Part shown: positions 1 to 8,567 of the stretch, in pieces
Numbering within the stretch: the stretch's first letter is position 1
Layout of the letters: each line of letters begins with the position of its first letter
Assembly (NCBI RefSeq): GCF_029269265.1
Contig: NZ_JARIXP010000001.1
Span: 60,398 to 124,397, forward strand
Reading direction: 5' to 3'
Source of the DNA: Rheinheimera sp. 1928-s
GTDB taxonomy: Bacteria; Pseudomonadota; Gammaproteobacteria; Enterobacterales; Alteromonadaceae
Length of the DNA: 64,000 nt
Translations under genes and position numbers: made by a program
The notes under the pieces: model-generated
The model's database searches: none
The model's input: the letters and a program-made list of their open reading frames with translations, nothing else
Told to the model about the DNA's origin: nothing

Positions 1-1031
1 AAGCTATGGCTTTTGGCAAAGCGGTTTTATCTGGCCCTTATGTGTTTAATTTCCAGCAAGTGTTTCAGCTGCTGCAACAGCAGCAGGCTTATTTTCAGGT
101 GCCTGATGTTGAAGCTCTGGTTGGCACAATCACTACGCTTATTCAGCAGCCCGAACTGGCGATTAAGACCGGCGAAAAGGGCTTAAAGCTCTATCAGCAG
201 CAGCAAGGTGCAGTGGCTCGCATCATGGCACAAGTGAAAAATTTATTGCCTATGGCTGAAATTAAAAAATTAAGTATTGGCAATAGTTTAGCTTGGTTTG
301 ACCCGCACTTTTATCCGAACTTTGAAATGGCGTATTTTCAGAGCGAATTTTGGCAAAAACAAGCTTTGGTCGCAGGGCAATCGAAAGGCCGCAATACCGT
401 TTGGTTTATCCGGCATCAGGACGGCCAGCAAGCAGTGCTACGGCATTATTATCGTGGTGGTTTGGTCGGTAAAATCAATAAAGACAAGTTTTGGCCAGAG
501 CCTGCAGCCCAAAGCCGGGCTATGGCAGAATTCAGTTTACTCTGGCAAATGCGCTTATGGGGTTTACCTGTGCCACGGCCTTGTGCCGCTTTGTATCAAA
601 AGCACGGTTTTAGCTTTGGTTTTTATAGTTATAGTGCTGATATTCTGATTGAACGAATTCCCGGCGCCATAGATCTGGCGCATCTGCTGCAACAACGGTC
701 TTTAACTTCTGCTGAGTGGCAACAGCTAGGAGCCTTGATAGCGGCTTTTCATCAGCATCAGGTCTATCACTCCGACTTAAACTGCCACAATATTTTGCTG
801 GATGATCAAGGCCAGTTCTGGCTGATTGATTTTGATAAATGCGCTATTCGCACGACGGCCGACTTTCCGGATCAAAGCTGGAAAACACAGAATTTGCAGC
901 GTTTATTGCGCTCTTTAAATAAAGAAAAACAGCAGTTGCCAGTTTTCCACTGGCAAAACGACCAATTTACCGCGCTTGAATTGGGTTATCAGCAAGCGGG
1001 TTTTACACATACCATACAGAGTACAAATTAA
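1..1031 (+). CDS. kdkA: KDO transferase C-terminus fused to KDO kinase (partial at window edge)
   Basis: The frame is open from the window edge. The first 75 or so residues after the Met at 6 match the end of WaaA (KDO transferase), including a GPYVFNF motif like the family's GPHTFNF. Without a stop the frame continues into a KdkA-type kinase from about residue 83. Kinase marks are FQSEFWQKQ, the ALRHYYRGGL lysine-loop region, the catalytic loop HSDLNCHN (255-262, Asp257) and the metal-binding DFDK (275-278). KdkA phosphorylates KDO on lipid A at the inner face of the inner membrane. An internal ATG at 252 could also start KdkA alone. Known KdkA proteins are usually separate, so the fusion is the odd point. 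The stop overlaps the yhiN start (TAATG). Confidence 0.85.
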   Translation, partial: AMAFGKAVLSGPYVFNFQQVFQLLQQQQAYFQVPDVEALVGTITTLIQQPELAIKTGEKGLKLYQQQQGAVARIMAQVKNLLPMAEIKKLSIGNSLAWFDPHFYPNFEMAYFQSEFWQKQALVAGQSKGRNTVWFIRHQDGQQAVLRHYYRGGLVGKINKDKFWPEPAAQSRAMAEFSLLWQMRLWGLPVPRPCAALYQKHGFSFGFYSYSADILIERIPGAIDLAHLLQQRSLTSAEWQQLGALIAAFHQHQVYHSDLNCHNILLDDQGQFWLIDFDKCAIRTTADFPDQSWKTQNLQRLLRSLNKEKQQLPVFHWQNDQFTALELGYQQAGFTHTIQSTN

Positions 1032-2212
1032 TGCAGCAGTGGGACGTAATAGTTATAGGTGCAGGCGCAGCAGGTTTATTCAGCGCTATTGAGGCAGCCA
1101 AAAGAGGCCGGAAAACGCTAGTGCTGGATAATGGCAAACGTATAGGCCGCAAAATTCTGATGTCTGGTGGTGGTCGCTGCAACTTCACCAATATCTACGC
1201 CAGCCCGGCTAATTTTTTATCGCAAAACCCGCATTTTTGTAAGTCGGCTTTAAGCCGTTATACCCAATGGGATTTTATCGCTTTGGTGCAGCAATACGGC
1301 ATTGCCTATCACGAAAAAACACTGGGCCAGCTGTTTTGTGACGACAGCGCCAAAGACATAGTCGATATGCTGCAACAAGAGTGTGACAAGGCCGGTGTGT
1401 CCATTGCACTGCAGCAGGATATTCAAAACGTTAGTTTTGCCAATGGCGTCTATACGGTCACTACGCCACAGCTTAGCCGCAGTTGTCAGAGCCTGGTGGT
1501 GGCTAGTGGCGGTTTAAGCCTGCCAAATTTAGGTGCCACAGCTTTTGGTTTTCAACTGGCCGAACAATTTGGTTTAAATGTATTACCAGTGCGTGCTGCT
1601 TTAGTACCACTGACCTGGCAACCGGCCGATAAAGCGGTATTTGAAGAAATCAGTGGTGTGTCTTTACCTGTTACGGCCGAAGCCAACGATGTGGTATTTC
1701 CGGAAGATATGCTGTTTACCCACAGGGGTTTAAGTGGCCCTGCTATTTTGCAAATTTCCAGCTATTGGCAACCAGGCGACGAGCTGATTATTAACTTATC
1801 GCCGCAGCAGGATTTAAATGAATTCCTGCTGGAGCAACAGCAAAAACACCCTGAGCAGGAGCTAAAAACTATACTTTCGCGTTTGCTACCGAAACGCTTA
1901 GTTGAAAAACTGCTGGAGCTGAATGTATTTCAGAATCAGGCGATTAAAGCGCTGCACGCCAAATCCATCCAGCGTCTGGCCGACAGCCTGACCCACTATG
2001 TATTTAAACCCAACGGTACTGAAGGCTACCGCACAGCTGAAGTGACTTTAGGTGGTGTCGACACCAACGAACTATCGTCCAAAACCATGGAAGCGAAAAA
2101 ACAACCAGGCCTGTATTTTGTCGGCGAAGTAGTAGACGTCACAGGCTGGTTAGGAGGCTACAATTTCCAATGGGCCTGGGCATCTGGCTGGGTGGCAGGG
2201 CAGTATTGTTAG
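1031..2212 (+). CDS. yhiN: NAD(P)/FAD-dependent oxidoreductase, HI0933/YhiN family
   Basis: The 393-residue protein opens with a Rossmann FAD-binding motif (VIGAGAAGLFSA) and has the family hallmark SGGGRCNFTN near residue 46. The C-terminal GGYNFQWAWASG is also typical of the HI0933/YhiN flavoproteins. The reaction is not established for this family. The start ATG overlaps the preceding stop by one base, so the two genes are probably co-transcribed. As I recall, the 3' end of yhiN is a known attachment site for one lineage of Tn7-like transposons (Tn6230 group). Here the stop codon lies inside the TAGC that directly borders a Tn7-like end, so the element inserted without disrupting the protein. 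Confidence 0.9.
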   Translation: MQQWDVIVIGAGAAGLFSAIEAAKRGRKTLVLDNGKRIGRKILMSGGGRCNFTNIYASPANFLSQNPHFCKSALSRYTQWDFIALVQQYGIAYHEKTLGQLFCDDSAKDIVDMLQQECDKAGVSIALQQDIQNVSFANGVYTVTTPQLSRSCQSLVVASGGLSLPNLGATAFGFQLAEQFGLNVLPVRAALVPLTWQPADKAVFEEISGVSLPVTAEANDVVFPEDMLFTHRGLSGPAILQISSYWQPGDELIINLSPQQDLNEFLLEQQQKHPEQELKTILSRLLPKRLVEKLLELNVFQNQAIKALHAKSIQRLADSLTHYVFKPNGTEGYRTAEVTLGGVDTNELSSKTMEAKKQPGLYFVGEVVDVTGWLGGYNFQWAWASGWVAGQYC

Positions 2213-2213
2213 C
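2210..2213. repeat. Left copy of flanking TAGC direct repeat
   Basis: TAGC directly precedes the left transposon terminus and contains the yhiN stop codon. The same four bases directly follow the right terminus at 33911-33914. With one more base the copies read TTAGC and ATAGC, so this is a target-site duplication of 4 bp, or a diverged one of the 5 bp usual for Tn7. Confidence 0.75.
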
Positions 2214-2304
2214 TGTTTTTTTTGATTATAAATGAAGACATTTGATTTAGGTGAAGACATCTGCCAGTTAATTGAAGACAAATACTGACGAGACACTTAA
2301 ATTT
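2214..2304 (+). repeat. Transposon left (yhiN-proximal) end with putative TnsB-binding repeats
   Basis: The end starts TGTTTTTTTT. It carries three direct GAAGACA repeats at 2234, 2253 and 2274, spaced 19 and 21 bp, which is close to two helical turns. A related GAGACACTTAAA follows at 2290. The first 27 bp match the inverted right end at 22 positions. Repeats of this kind in Tn7-like ends are TnsB-binding sites; that role is inferred. The GAAGAC core also resembles repeats in Tn402/Tn5053-type ends. Confidence 0.8.
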
Positions 2305-2907
2305 CTCGTTGTCTTTACGGCAATCATCCAATTTCTGGTGGCCGCCTAAATTAGTGCTTTTGATCTTGGTTTATTACTACTTGATAAAGTCCAAATAAGG
2401 GGCAACTAGAGTCGTCTGACCTAACACTGTTTTTTTCTGGCAGGATGTGGCAGTGTTCAGACGGCCAATGCGTTACCATTTTTCAATGACCTGCTCTGGA
2501 ACCTGAATACAACACCTGCCCTAGATGTCCTGACAAATACTGAATGGTACTGCTTTACTGAAAATAACCTTGAACTCGAAGATGAATGAATCGAAGCCAA
2601 GAATAACCAAAACAAGAAACGATATGGCGCAGGTAACATTGCACAAAACAAAAAATGGCTTTCAAATAGCGACAACCAGCTTTTAATTGCTGAATGCACC
2701 GTGGATGGTAGTTGGAAGTCGGTGTGCTTCTATCGATACTCTTTGAAATTGATCGTCAATACAGAAATGATGAGAATAAGTCTCTTAATCTCATCAATAA
2801 ATCCATGTTTTTGATTAGATTAACTCCTTTATTCTAATCAAAAATAATGGTTTGTTGCACTTAGCTGCTGGGGTGCTAACCTACGAGTACACTAAGGAGG
2901 CTCTATA
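2305..2907. other. Non-coding stretch inside left end: hairpin, decayed reading frame, operator-like palindrome
   Basis: No intact gene is visible. Positions 2414-2462 can form a hairpin (GTCTGA and ACACTG arms with a 4-nt bulge, pairing with CAGTGT and TCAGAC). The plus frame from about 2464 reads as protein-like sequence for 40 codons, hits a TGA at 2587, then continues for about 75 more codons. I do not recognise it; it may be a decayed cargo gene. A perfect 12-bp inverted repeat lies at 2808-2844, upstream of the phosphatase gene. Confidence 0.5.
2808..2844. promoter_or_regulatory. Perfect 12-bp inverted repeat upstream of the phosphatase gene
   Basis: The arms TTTTTGATTAGA (2808-2819) and TCTAATCAAAAA (2833-2844) are exact reverse complements around a 13-nt spacer. 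The site is 63 bp upstream of the start codon at 2908. It could be an operator or a terminator of something upstream; the sequence alone does not decide. Confidence 0.45.
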
Positions 2908-3252
2908 ATGAATGTGCTGTTTTTGTGTACTGCAAATCTGAATCGCAGCAAGACAGCAGAAGTGCATTTTGCAGCAAAAGATCCCGCTAATGTATATCGC
3001 TCTGCTGGCCTCAGCGAAAAAGAGTGTCATCGTAATGGGACTACTTTATGCACCGAAGCTATGCTCCAGTGGGCAGATGTTGTTTTTGTCATGGAGCGCT
3101 CCCATGTTCGCCGAATTGAACAATACACTGGTCAGCGTTTCCTGAAGAAAGTTATTAATCTCGACATTCCTGATGTTTACAAGTTTGGTGAGACAGAGCT
3201 GATTGAGAAACTGGAAGATAATCGTGAAGCGAAGGTTAATGCTGATCGGTGA
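2908..3252 (+). CDS. Low-molecular-weight protein-tyrosine phosphatase family protein
   Basis: The 114-residue protein carries the phosphatase P-loop C-x5-R-S near its start (CTANLNRS, Cys7 and Arg13). The LDIPD near residue 90 fits the short LMW-PTP-like family often seen on mobile elements. It lacks the longer C-terminus of housekeeping enzymes such as Wzb. The ATG at 2908 has a strong ribosome-binding site (AAGGAGG, 10 bp upstream). It is the first cargo gene next to the left transposon end and has no obvious operon partner. A role in reversing protein phosphorylation is inferred from the motif; the substrate is unknown. Confidence 0.75.
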   Translation: MNVLFLCTANLNRSKTAEVHFAAKDPANVYRSAGLSEKECHRNGTTLCTEAMLQWADVVFVMERSHVRRIEQYTGQRFLKKVINLDIPDVYKFGETELIEKLEDNREAKVNADR

Positions 3253-3388
3253 TATGTAGTAACTCATATGAATTAGTCTCGACTTGATCTGACACCTTTC
3301 TAAAAAGTCCTGACCTAAACTGACTTTCAGCTAAGAGCGTTTAGTGAATATCAAATTTGATAAGTATTATTGTATTTCATAATCAGGC

Positions 3389-5392
3389 TTATAACGCAGG
3401 CAAAACAAATGGCTTTACGCTTTTGTGAAGCTCATAAAGGTATTTTGCCTTCAGCTCGGAGATGTCCTCATTCAAATTTATGTATATATCAAAAATACGA
3501 TTTAGGTTAATTGAATATTTATCAAAATTTTCATTAGGTTTAACTCCTTTAACAACAAAGTCCTCCCAAAAAGAAAGTGTATAAATGCCATCGGTCGCTT
3601 GAGTGGAGTTTAGATATTCCAGAGTAAATATCATAGTCATCCATTCTAAAAGCGGTTTCACGTGTTCTAGTTTAAATTCAACTATCTCGCTATACTCATT
3701 AGAATAAAAGCGCATTAAATTGTATCCATTGAAGAGCCTTTTAAGCTGCCTGGGATTATGGAAGCCAAAAACGTCCTGAAGAATAATAAAATGTTCTTTT
3801 TCATTTTCACTGAAGCCAGTGACTTGATTTTTTTTCGCTTCAGCCTCCATTTCAAATGGTTTTTCTTCTGGAATGTTAGTCTCATCTTGATTTTTTTCAA
3901 TGCCCTCGGTAGATGTCTTGGGAAAAGAAAAAACCTCAGTAAAAAGCACGTTTGATATGAATTTCTGAGTATCTTTTTGAGTTGGTTCAGTCAGAATAAT
4001 TGGTAGTTGTATAATTTTACCCAAATAATCTCTGGCAATAGCGGTTGGAGTCGTTTTACTGTGATGTTTACTTAACTCTTCGTAATGACACGCTAAAGCT
4101 GGCAATGCGACATTTTGGTCTACTGCTATCAAAACGGTCACGTGGGGCTGTTGCATGACAAGCCTAACAGCTTCAAAGACTTTAATTATTCCTTCGGCGC
4201 TACATCTATCAAGGTCGTCAACTACATAAAGCAGACGTCTTGGATTTTTCGGGAGATAGTATCTTAAGTTCCATCGTTCAAGTCTAAAAAACCACCTAAA
4301 GATCAGATGTTTTTCACCTGCTAACATATATTCTTTAAGTTTTCTAAGTGTACGATTTATTGGGTATTCTCTTTGCCAAACTTTTGCTTTTCGTTCAGAT
4401 GAAACACCTTCCAAGATGATCTGTGAAAGCGTTGCAATATGCTTCTTCATTAAAGGAATTAAGCCAAGTTCTTTACCAAAATGGGGTAAGCGTAGATATG
4501 TATTGAAAACACTCGCAAACGGCAGCAGCAACAGGCTCCGCATCAAGGTTATAATACCTCCAAGAGCAATAAGTAGACTGACCTTACCGAATAGTGTCTC
4601 CCATAAAAAACTAGATGTTGACGCTAACAATGTAAATATAACAACGAATATCAACACCAACATTAACCGATATAGCCATTTTCTCTCAGCTCTAGAGAAA
4701 ATATCTAATAATTGAACTCTGTTCCAGATACTCAAATTATTAACTAATCCCGATACAGCCTCTTGGGCAACACCGGCCTGAATGTTATCTGAATGCTCAT
4801 ATTCCCAAGCATTAAAGTTTGCGTGCAACCAAGTGTTTTGCTTGCTCATTGAGAGCTGCTCTCGTATTAGTTCTATTAATGTAGTCTTTCCAATACCCCA
4901 GTTGCCCAACAACCCAATAGTCATTTCTCCAGAATAGTCTTTACCATCGATGAAATTAACTAGTGCAGATGAAAGCTGAGATCTTCCTAGCGCGTCTGAT
5001 GGACCTGCCAGATCTCCAACAAAATGTGAATCTCCTCTTTTCCACGTTAATGATGGTACTGATAATTTCTCGTTGATTTCTGCTTCTTTTTCACTTTTCC
5101 TAGCAAATTCAATATTATCTCGTTCATCATGATCTTTACTTTTTCTAGTTTCTGGCCTTACTTTATCTTTAGCTGAATTAGTTCTTTTTGATATCGATAT
5201 CTTCGATAATTTGTCGGGGCTTTTTATGCTGCCATGAGCCTTAGATAAATGATCTAACAAAACACGCTTGTCTTCTTCGGAAACGTTATCGTGAGGCCCT
5301 TTTTGAATCCCTGCGTCAGAAAATTGCTGTATTATTCGTTCAACCGTAGTGTTAACGTCATTAGCGAGCTTTTCTATCGAGACTATGGTCAT
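3389..5392 (-). CDS. KAP-family P-loop ATPase with an N-terminal IF-2 N-domain-like module
   Basis: Residues 1-55 closely resemble the N-terminal domain of translation factor IF-2 (pattern V-x-I-x-x-LA, then QQF-x-DAGI-x-K, then LLDHL). A charged linker follows (about 56-115). The KAP NTPase has Walker A GNWGIGKT (163-170), two membrane segments inserted in the ATPase (about 239-261 and 266-290) and Walker B VVDDLDRC (390-397). KAP ATPases are membrane-linked P-loop enzymes, some of them in phage-defence or toxin systems. The start is ATG with AAAGGA upstream. An IF-2-like head on such an ATPase is unusual and suggests contact with the translation machinery or mimicry of IF-2. The gene stands alone within the cargo. 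Confidence 0.8.
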   Translation of the reverse strand: MTIVSIEKLANDVNTTVERIIQQFSDAGIQKGPHDNVSEEDKRVLLDHLSKAHGSIKSPDKLSKISISKRTNSAKDKVRPETRKSKDHDERDNIEFARKSEKEAEINEKLSVPSLTWKRGDSHFVGDLAGPSDALGRSQLSSALVNFIDGKDYSGEMTIGLLGNWGIGKTTLIELIREQLSMSKQNTWLHANFNAWEYEHSDNIQAGVAQEAVSGLVNNLSIWNRVQLLDIFSRAERKWLYRLMLVLIFVVIFTLLASTSSFLWETLFGKVSLLIALGGIITLMRSLLLLPFASVFNTYLRLPHFGKELGLIPLMKKHIATLSQIILEGVSSERKAKVWQREYPINRTLRKLKEYMLAGEKHLIFRWFFRLERWNLRYYLPKNPRRLLYVVDDLDRCSAEGIIKVFEAVRLVMQQPHVTVLIAVDQNVALPALACHYEELSKHHSKTTPTAIARDYLGKIIQLPIILTEPTQKDTQKFISNVLFTEVFSFPKTSTEGIEKNQDETNIPEEKPFEMEAEAKKNQVTGFSENEKEHFIILQDVFGFHNPRQLKRLFNGYNLMRFYSNEYSEIVEFKLEHVKPLLEWMTMIFTLEYLNSTQATDGIYTLSFWEDFVVKGVKPNENFDKYSINLNRIFDIYINLNEDISELKAKYLYELHKSVKPFVLPAL

Positions 5393-5511
5393 ATTTATTC
5401 CTTTGAATATGAAAAATGTTTTCTCTTAAAATCCTTGGCTAAATATGCCCTTTGTCGAGCTACTGTACCATTAATCCATTCTGATAAAATCATTGAGGTG
5501 TGAGTTGAGCT

Positions 5512-5532
5512 TGTCAATTATTAATATTGACA
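5512..5532. promoter_or_regulatory. Palindrome upstream of the KAP ATPase gene
   Basis: TGTCAAT (5512-5518) and ATTGACA (5526-5532) are inverted copies around a 7-nt AT-rich spacer, 120 bp upstream of the KAP start. The position fits an operator; no regulator is identified. Confidence 0.35.
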
Positions 5533-5662
5533 TCTAGAGGACTGCAAGGCTTGGTCAAACTCCATGATGAGAAGGTATCAGATAAAGTTGAACCTAATTC
5601 AGCTGATAACCGCTTATTAGCTAGTACAATAGACGTACTTGGCTTTATGCTATTCCCTAGTT

Positions 5663-6271
5663 TCAGTTTCCCAAACTTCTGAGATATTCAATAAACTCAG
5701 AGAAGTCGCCTTCGTCGGCTTTTCTTAGGCCGGAGATATATGAAGAGCGTTCCTCAGTCATATTCTCAAGCTTGGCGTTTGCCCACTTCATCGGTTTCTC
5801 ACTGAGTAGGTATACTCGAACAATGTCAGTGAAGATGCGTGAATGACGACCATTGCCATTTACAAATGGGTGGATCTGAACGAGACGGTGCTGAATTCGG
5901 GCAGAAACCTCAAGATTGTCGTAGTGTTTGAATTCGACCCAGCATTTAGCATCTGCAAGAAAATTATGCAGATCAACAGAAATATTTCTTGGTTCGACGC
6001 CGATGTTAAGCTCACGCAGCCTGAAGGTCCCTGCCCATTCCCACACTTCCCCAAAAAGAGCTTTATGCAAGTCAGTCACAAAAATTCGGTCAAAAATATT
6101 CTCTGGCGTTAGATTCTTAAGTTGACCAGCCCACATTTGACCCTGAAGTATATTGGCGGCCTCAAGTTCGTTCAGTTGCTCACGAGTATCAATATGTTTG
6201 TGCTTCAGGCTCAACATATCATCAGGAGTTAGAGGGGTAGCACCCTCAGGGTTTTCAATCAATTGCGTCAC
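5663..6271 (-). CDS. Fic-domain protein, 'mobile mystery protein B' type
   Basis: The 202-residue protein has the Fic motif HPFVNGNGRHSR near residues 134-145. The canonical Asp/Glu before GNGR is Asn here, as I recall is usual in the mobile mystery B family (TIGR02613). Fic proteins usually transfer AMP or another nucleotide to target proteins; the target here is unknown. The start is GTG at 6271, preceded by AAGGAA, three bases after the stop of the Xre partner, so the pair is one operon. These A/B pairs are found on mobile elements and look like toxin-antitoxin units, but their function is not settled. Confidence 0.85.
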   Translation of the reverse strand: MTQLIENPEGATPLTPDDMLSLKHKHIDTREQLNELEAANILQGQMWAGQLKNLTPENIFDRIFVTDLHKALFGEVWEWAGTFRLRELNIGVEPRNISVDLHNFLADAKCWVEFKHYDNLEVSARIQHRLVQIHPFVNGNGRHSRIFTDIVRVYLLSEKPMKWANAKLENMTEERSSYISGLRKADEGDFSEFIEYLRSLGN

Positions 6272-6274
6272 GAA

Positions 6275-6769
6275 TTATTCCTTAGTGTTTTTCCAAAGAA
6301 CACGCCCGCCAGATTCGATAACTTGTTCTTTGATCTGCTTAAATAGTCGTTTTTTAGCTTCTTCATTTATAGCCTGAGCTTCCAGAAACATGTTCTGAGA
6401 GTTAGCATCTAAATTTCTTGAAGCTATTACTGCTGCTCTTTCATCGATAATGTCTTCAATTGGTTTTCTCGGCACTAATGCGTAAGTCAGATCGCAGTTT
6501 AGTTGTTCGGCTAGCTCTTTAAGCTGATTTAAAGTGATATCTCCCTCCGCTTCTTTGCGTTCAAGAACAGAAATTCGATTTCGACTTAAACCCATTCTTT
6601 CACCAAGTTGAGAGCCTGACATCCCAAGTGCAGTTCGAATAGTTCTAACCCATCCTTCCTTCGGTTTTTTTGGTGGACTAACCCCCACCGCCGAGTTGGC
6701 AATAGCTCTATACTGATGCACCACTGTCTTTTTGACAGTGTTCTTTGAGTTGCTTCTGGTGAAATACAT
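6275..6769 (-). CDS. Xre-type DNA-binding protein, 'mobile mystery protein A' type
   Basis: The 164-residue protein has a helix-turn-helix of Xre type at about residues 40-100 (IRTALGMSGSQLGERMGLSRNRISVLE). Residues after it are helical and end in a charged tail. It pairs with the Fic protein directly downstream, the known partnership of mobile mystery proteins A and B. It probably represses its own operon through the TAGATAC-type palindromes upstream. The N-terminal 35 residues are poorly conserved in appearance, and a later start is possible. A 7-bp hairpin (6722-6740) lies inside this N-terminal coding stretch. Confidence 0.8.
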   Translation of the reverse strand: MYFTRSNSKNTVKKTVVHQYRAIANSAVGVSPPKKPKEGWVRTIRTALGMSGSQLGERMGLSRNRISVLERKEAEGDITLNQLKELAEQLNCDLTYALVPRKPIEDIIDERAAVIASRNLDANSQNMFLEAQAINEEAKKRLFKQIKEQVIESGGRVLWKNTKE

Positions 6770-6795
6770 GATTTCGCTCGCTTGACAGACTTGTT

Positions 6796-6928
6796 TCTAG
6801 ATATAAGTGTAACCCATTTTTGATACGTATAGAAATTTCTTGTATCTAAATTTAGTTACGTAAATTTATTTTTGTCATCAAATATAAAGACTGATTTTTA
6901 TTTATGTATCTATTTTTAGATACATAAA
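6796..6928 (-). promoter_or_regulatory. Operator cluster upstream of the mobile mystery A/B operon
   Basis: A perfect 12-bp inverted repeat lies at 6901-6928 (arms TTTATGTATCTA and its complement, 4-T loop). Related half-sites recur nearer the gene: TAGATATAAG near 6797, GATACGTATAG near 6820 and TTGTATCTAAA near 6840. The whole region is AT-rich and directly precedes the Xre gene, so autoregulation by that protein is the simplest reading. Confidence 0.6.
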
Positions 6929-7004
6929 TTGTTTTCTGTAATCACAACAGGTTACGATGATCTGGCATTTTTCTTTGTAAGCGACTGATTTTTAAAATAT
7001 AGCC

Positions 7005-8567
7005 TTAAGCTATTGATAGAGTAACTTTTCCTTGTGCACGAACTATAGACAGCTTAGCTCTCATTTCGTCGCCATCGAAGTCATATACAAGAAGTGCAGG
7101 CTGATAAAGATCGAAGGCTTGCCCTACGAATACGCAAGCAGCGTTAGACGCGCAGATCAGCAAGTGAACACGCTTAACAGCAAATTGGTCATGAAGTTTT
7201 TGTAGTATTGCGTGAAGCTCGCTCTTTAATTCCAACCCGTTTTCCGGGTGTGGGATCGCGGCATTACCCATTTGCTTGGCTACGATTTCTATCTCAGGGT
7301 AACCGAGAGCTGTTGCAGTGTTTTTCATTGCTCCAGGAAATTGAGTTAATGCTATAGAGAGCGTGACCTCTGATGATTGTCCTATTTCGTTCTTCCAGTT
7401 TACCTCGTAGGGTGTTTCACACCGAGAATCCTGAGGCCAAACCCAGCAGTTTCCATCTCGATATCTGAGCATTGGGGTTATTTCAGATTTATTCCCCAGA
7501 CTCGCTCCTAATCCTACCAAAGCAGGCATTGGCCCAAATGCGAATAGCGCCGCCCGATATCCATAATTTTTTGTTTGATTGATTATGGTTTCTGCTTCCT
7601 CTGTGACAATTTCATCCATTTCTTTGGCAAACCGTTCAGGTTTGGTTCTGTATCGGCGTTCATTGTCACTAAGATTATTCAATGAGCCTCTAATTCGAGT
7701 TCTCAACCTGGATAAGCTTCCTGCAATGTCTCTTGATTCAGGGGGAGAAACTACCTGACCACCTACCGGCCAAAGAACTGAAAATACAGGTATGGGCTGG
7801 AAACTCAGTCCTTCGAGTAATTTCTCAACATTGATTGAAAACTCAGATCGCATGTGAGTAAGTCTGGATGCAGGGTAATCCGCACGCGCAACTCGATCTA
7901 TTAATCGGTGATGTTTGTCGCACAGAAGCAGGATGTTAGCTGGCTCATTAGAAAGTTCTTCGGATAGATAAGGTATACCCCTTGGGCCACTCTCGGAGGA
8001 CGCAACATTGTGAGCTAAATATGAATAGTTACCAGATTCCCCCGTCAGATAATCAATATCCAACCTATCACCGCAGCCTTCAAACATACAGTAGCCATGA
8101 CTATCACGCATCACTTGATTAATTGTGGGCTGCGTGAATTCTTTACCGCGACCTTTATTAAGTCGCTGTTCGATATTCCTGGAGATATAGTCGGCAACGT
8201 CATTGACCGACAAGTTTATAGATTGGCCAATACAGGAGTTCCATATCTCTAGTAGCGACTCTATTGTTCCATATTCGTCTTGAGTAAGGTTTCGGCCCTG
8301 AAGGTGACGAACCTCAATATTGTCCCCACAACCTATTAACGTTAGAGCATTCTTAATATCTTCATCAGATAGGTTAAGCCGCAAACTGGCTTGGAACTCC
8401 TGTGATGACAGTATATATATCTGGTTTTTCACACGCTCGTCGGTAAGTAATCCAACATGCTCCCACGCAAAAGAGGTCTTAATAGCAGATAAAAACTCTG
8501 TGAGCTTGTCTAATGACTCTATGGGATAAAAACATGCTTGATGAAAATGTAATCGCTCGTCAATCAT
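7005..8567 (-). CDS. cap5: CBASS effector Cap5: HNH nuclease-SAVED protein with an extra N-terminal domain
   Basis: A central HNH nuclease has Cys160 and Cys165, His186, then Asn211 with LLLC-DKHH (219-220). The C-terminal half fits a SAVED sensor domain, which binds cyclic oligonucleotides made by the CD-NTase and switches on DNA degradation. The ATG at 8567 overlaps the cap3 stop (ATGATTGA) and follows AAGGA, so translation is coupled. A longer frame to 8639 lies inside cap3 and is unlikely. The protein is about 520 residues, longer than the roughly 400 usual for Cap5. The first 140 residues form an additional, unrecognised domain. Last gene of the CBASS operon. Confidence 0.85.
   Translation of the reverse strand: MIDERLHFHQACFYPIESLDKLTEFLSAIKTSFAWEHVGLLTDERVKNQIYILSSQEFQASLRLNLSDEDIKNALTLIGCGDNIEVRHLQGRNLTQDEYGTIESLLEIWNSCIGQSINLSVNDVADYISRNIEQRLNKGRGKEFTQPTINQVMRDSHGYCMFEGCGDRLDIDYLTGESGNYSYLAHNVASSESGPRGIPYLSEELSNEPANILLLCDKHHRLIDRVARADYPASRLTHMRSEFSINVEKLLEGLSFQPIPVFSVLWPVGGQVVSPPESRDIAGSLSRLRTRIRGSLNNLSDNERRYRTKPERFAKEMDEIVTEEAETIINQTKNYGYRAALFAFGPMPALVGLGASLGNKSEITPMLRYRDGNCWVWPQDSRCETPYEVNWKNEIGQSSEVTLSIALTQFPGAMKNTATALGYPEIEIVAKQMGNAAIPHPENGLELKSELHAILQKLHDQFAVKRVHLLICASNAACVFVGQAFDLYQPALLVYDFDGDEMRAKLSIVRAQGKVTLSIA

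Noticed and set aside
2457-2699. 80-codon minus-strand frame inside the left end
   Set aside because: No ribosome-binding site or recognisable motif, and it overlaps the hairpin and a protein-like plus-strand frame.
6722-6740. CACTGTC-GACAGTG hairpin as an operator
   Set aside because: It lies inside the Xre coding frame as called; without a mapped start it cannot be separated from coding sequence.
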